Origin: Actinomycetes bacterium
GTDB taxonomy: Bacteria; Actinomycetota; Actinomycetes; Mycobacteriales; Mycobacteriaceae
Direction of reading: 5' to 3'
Length of the DNA stretch: 5,000 nt
Assembly (NCBI GenBank): GCA_023388385.1
Contig: JAEWGK010000068.1
Location: 1 to 5,000, forward strand
Part shown: piece by piece, positions 4,084-5,000 of the stretch
How positions within the stretch are numbered: the stretch's first letter is position 1
Layout of the letters: each line of letters starts with the position of its first letter
The notes under the pieces: generated by a model
Database searches by the model: none
What the model was told of the DNA's origin: nothing
What the model saw: the letters and a program-made list of their open reading frames with translations, nothing else
Translations under genes and position numbers: made by a program

Positions 4084-4785
4084 GTGGACGAGCCCCAGTC
4101 GTTCATCGACATCATCACCGGTACCGGCACTGACGGCATCACCATCAACATCAACTTCCCGTACTCCGGCGTGGAGACCGTCGACGGCGACGTCAAGTAC
4201 GTCGAAATCGGCGACATCGGCTTCCCGCAGCCGCACGCCGAGGTCACCGACATCAATGGCGACTCGCCGGGCGAGAACGCCGGTGCCGGCGCGGGTGCGG
4301 GCGCCGGGGACAATGCCGGCTCCGGGGCCGGCAAGGAGGCCGGCGAGGGCGCCGGCGCTTCCGCGGGCGGCGGTGCCGGCAAGGATGCCGGTGAAGGCGC
4401 GGGCTCGGCCGCCGGCGAGGGCGCCGGCGAGGGTGCTGGCAAGGGCGCCGGCACGGACCAGCAGCCGGAGAAGGCCGAGGCGAAGGACACGCCGGGCCTC
4501 GACCAGAGCGAGGAGTCCGCGGAAAAGAAGGACTCCAACGGCGCCGGGGGGGATCAGAGCGACGAGAAGGCCGAGGGCAAGGACGACGCCGGACGCGACC
4601 AGGTCGAGGAGACCGCCGAGGACAAGGACACCGACGGACGCGACCAGGTCGAGGAGACCGCCGAGAACAAGGACCCCAACGGTCCCGGCCGCGACGACCT
4701 CCACGACATCCGCCCCGACGATCCCGCCTCGGCCGTGAAGGACTGGTTCGGTTCCCTGGAGGGCATCGACAAGCTCTGGGCGTAA
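4084..4785 (+). CDS. Repeat-rich acidic protein of unknown function (paralogous N-module, Gly/Ala tract, charged repeats)
   Basis: I do not recognise this 233-residue protein. It starts at GTG 4084 with GAGGGGAG (4070-4077) six bases upstream. Residues 1-60 are an acidic beta-like module sharing SGVETVDGDVKYVEIGDIGF (28-47) with the product of the preceding gene. Residues 62-123 are almost only Gly and Ala with interspersed Glu, Lys, Asp and Ser. Residues 125-203 are five tandem units of 15-17 residues with the pattern D-Q-x-x-E-x-A-E-x-K-D-x-x-G, such as DQVEETAEDKDTDGR. The last 21 residues (213-233) are a possible amphipathic helix ending WFGSLEGIDKLWA. There is no signal peptide, cysteine or membrane helix. 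The middle is surely flexible and disordered, so it may act as a spacer between two folded or interacting ends. Large - strand open frames over this region are artefacts of its codon bias. That it is a gene is well supported; its role is unknown. Confidence 0.85.
   Translation: MDEPQSFIDIITGTGTDGITININFPYSGVETVDGDVKYVEIGDIGFPQPHAEVTDINGDSPGENAGAGAGAGAGDNAGSGAGKEAGEGAGASAGGGAGKDAGEGAGSAAGEGAGEGAGKGAGTDQQPEKAEAKDTPGLDQSEESAEKKDSNGAGGDQSDEKAEGKDDAGRDQVEETAEDKDTDGRDQVEETAENKDPNGPGRDDLHDIRPDDPASAVKDWFGSLEGIDKLWA
4267..4452 (+). repeat. Gly/Ala-coding low-complexity tract
   Basis: About 62 codons of degenerate GCC-GGC-type triplets encode Gly-Ala-Gly runs broken by Glu, Lys, Asp and Ser roughly every 4-8 residues. 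The synonymous codons vary (GGT, GGC, GGG, GCC, GCG, GCT), so the protein composition rather than the DNA seems to be maintained. Such tracts are prone to length change by slippage. Confidence 0.8.
4456..4692 (+). repeat. Five in-frame tandem repeats of 45-51 bases
   Basis: The units start at 4456, 4501, 4552, 4597 and 4642 (15, 17, 15, 15 and 17 codons), each beginning with Asp-Gln. The last copies are nearly identical in DNA: 4591-4629 and 4636-4674 differ at one of 39 bases, with a 45-base period. The earlier units are more diverged, which suggests recent duplication at the 3' end of the array. Confidence 0.85.
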
Positions 4786-4809
4786 TCCGCGTCCGCCCGG
4801 GCACCGCGG

Positions 4810-4839
4810 CGCCGCCGACCCCCGTAGGGGTCGGCGGCG
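4810..4839. terminator. Strong hairpin between convergent genes, probable bidirectional terminator
   Basis: CGCCGCCGACCCC (4810-4822) and GGGGTCGGCGGCG (4827-4839) form a perfect 13-bp, very GC-rich stem with the loop CGTA. It lies 24 bases after the stop of the + strand repeat protein and about 75 bases past the stop of the - strand gene. There is no T-run on either side. The symmetry and the convergent genes favour termination in both directions. Confidence 0.72.
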
Positions 4840-4913
4840 TCACCGATCCTCGCCGGGCCCACCCCGGCCGGGTCGACGCACCGGCGGGGGATGCGGGCGC
4901 GGGCTGCGGCAGG

Positions 4914-5000
4914 CTAGGACTGCGCCTTCAGCTCCGCGAAGCGGGCGCGGACCTCGTTGCCGAGCCACTCGTCGACGTTGGTCCAGTACTCGTAGCACTT
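4914..5000 (-). CDS. C-terminal end of an unidentified gene, partial
   Basis: On the reverse strand a frame open from the window edge runs 28 codons to TAG at 4916-4914. The visible residues include EYWTNVDEWLGNEVRARF followed by AELKAQS. They look like a normal soluble protein ending in an amphipathic helix, with three aromatic residues close together. The stretch has the high-GC third positions of a real gene and is followed by the hairpin at 4810-4839, as expected at a gene end. I cannot assign a family from so short a piece. Confidence 0.6.
   Translation of the reverse strand, partial: KCYEYWTNVDEWLGNEVRARFAELKAQS

Noticed and set aside
4456..4692. CRISPR-like array
   Set aside because: The repeats are in-frame, contiguous without unique spacers, and protein-coding.
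3753..4704. Large - strand open frames opposite the repeat protein (Ala/Pro/Ser repeats and Gly/Leu/Val-rich frames)
   Set aside because: Their repeats mirror the Gly/Ala tract and charged repeats of the + strand gene, which has a good ribosome site and a paralogous module.

Overview
The window is from a very GC-rich bacterium with dense, overlapping genes and strong G/C preference at third codon positions. This fits a high-GC actinomycete. A Corynebacterium or close relative is my guess, from the overall style of the antiporter proteins; no marker gene in the window proves it.

Region 1 (1-3325, + strand) is the distal part of an Mrp/Mnh-type multisubunit monovalent cation/proton antiporter operon. 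It holds the 3' end of the upstream subunit gene (MrpA, probably an A-B fusion, or MrpB), then mrpC, mrpD, mrpE, mrpF and mrpG in canonical order. Four of the five junctions are 4-base stop/start overlaps (GTGA or ATGA) with a good Shine-Dalgarno inside the preceding gene, so the subunits are probably translationally coupled. The products should form one membrane complex that exports Na+ (or other monovalent cations) in exchange for protons, supporting salt and alkali tolerance. MrpD keeps the key membrane Glu and Lys residues. MrpE looks N-terminally short, and several subunits carry extra hydrophilic C-terminal tails.

Region 2 (3326-3633) is an intergenic stretch of about 300 bases. It has two hairpins after mrpG, a strikingly C-rich, G-poor tract (G-quadruplex motif on the - strand, or a Rho-loading candidate), an AT-richer stretch, a plausible promoter, and a leader hairpin just before the next gene.

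Region 3 (3634-4785, + strand) holds two genes I do not recognise. The first encodes an 84-residue, extremely acidic protein with no Lys or Arg. The second encodes a 233-residue protein that begins with a related module (about 24 residues, 14 identical), then has a long Gly/Ala-rich segment, five acidic/Lys repeats of 15-17 residues, and a C-terminal amphipathic Trp-containing segment. Neither has a signal peptide. They look like a diverged tandem duplication and are the most novel item here.

Region 4 (4786-5000) has a strong 13-bp hairpin that probably terminates transcription from both sides, then the 3' end of an unidentified - strand gene that converges on the pair.
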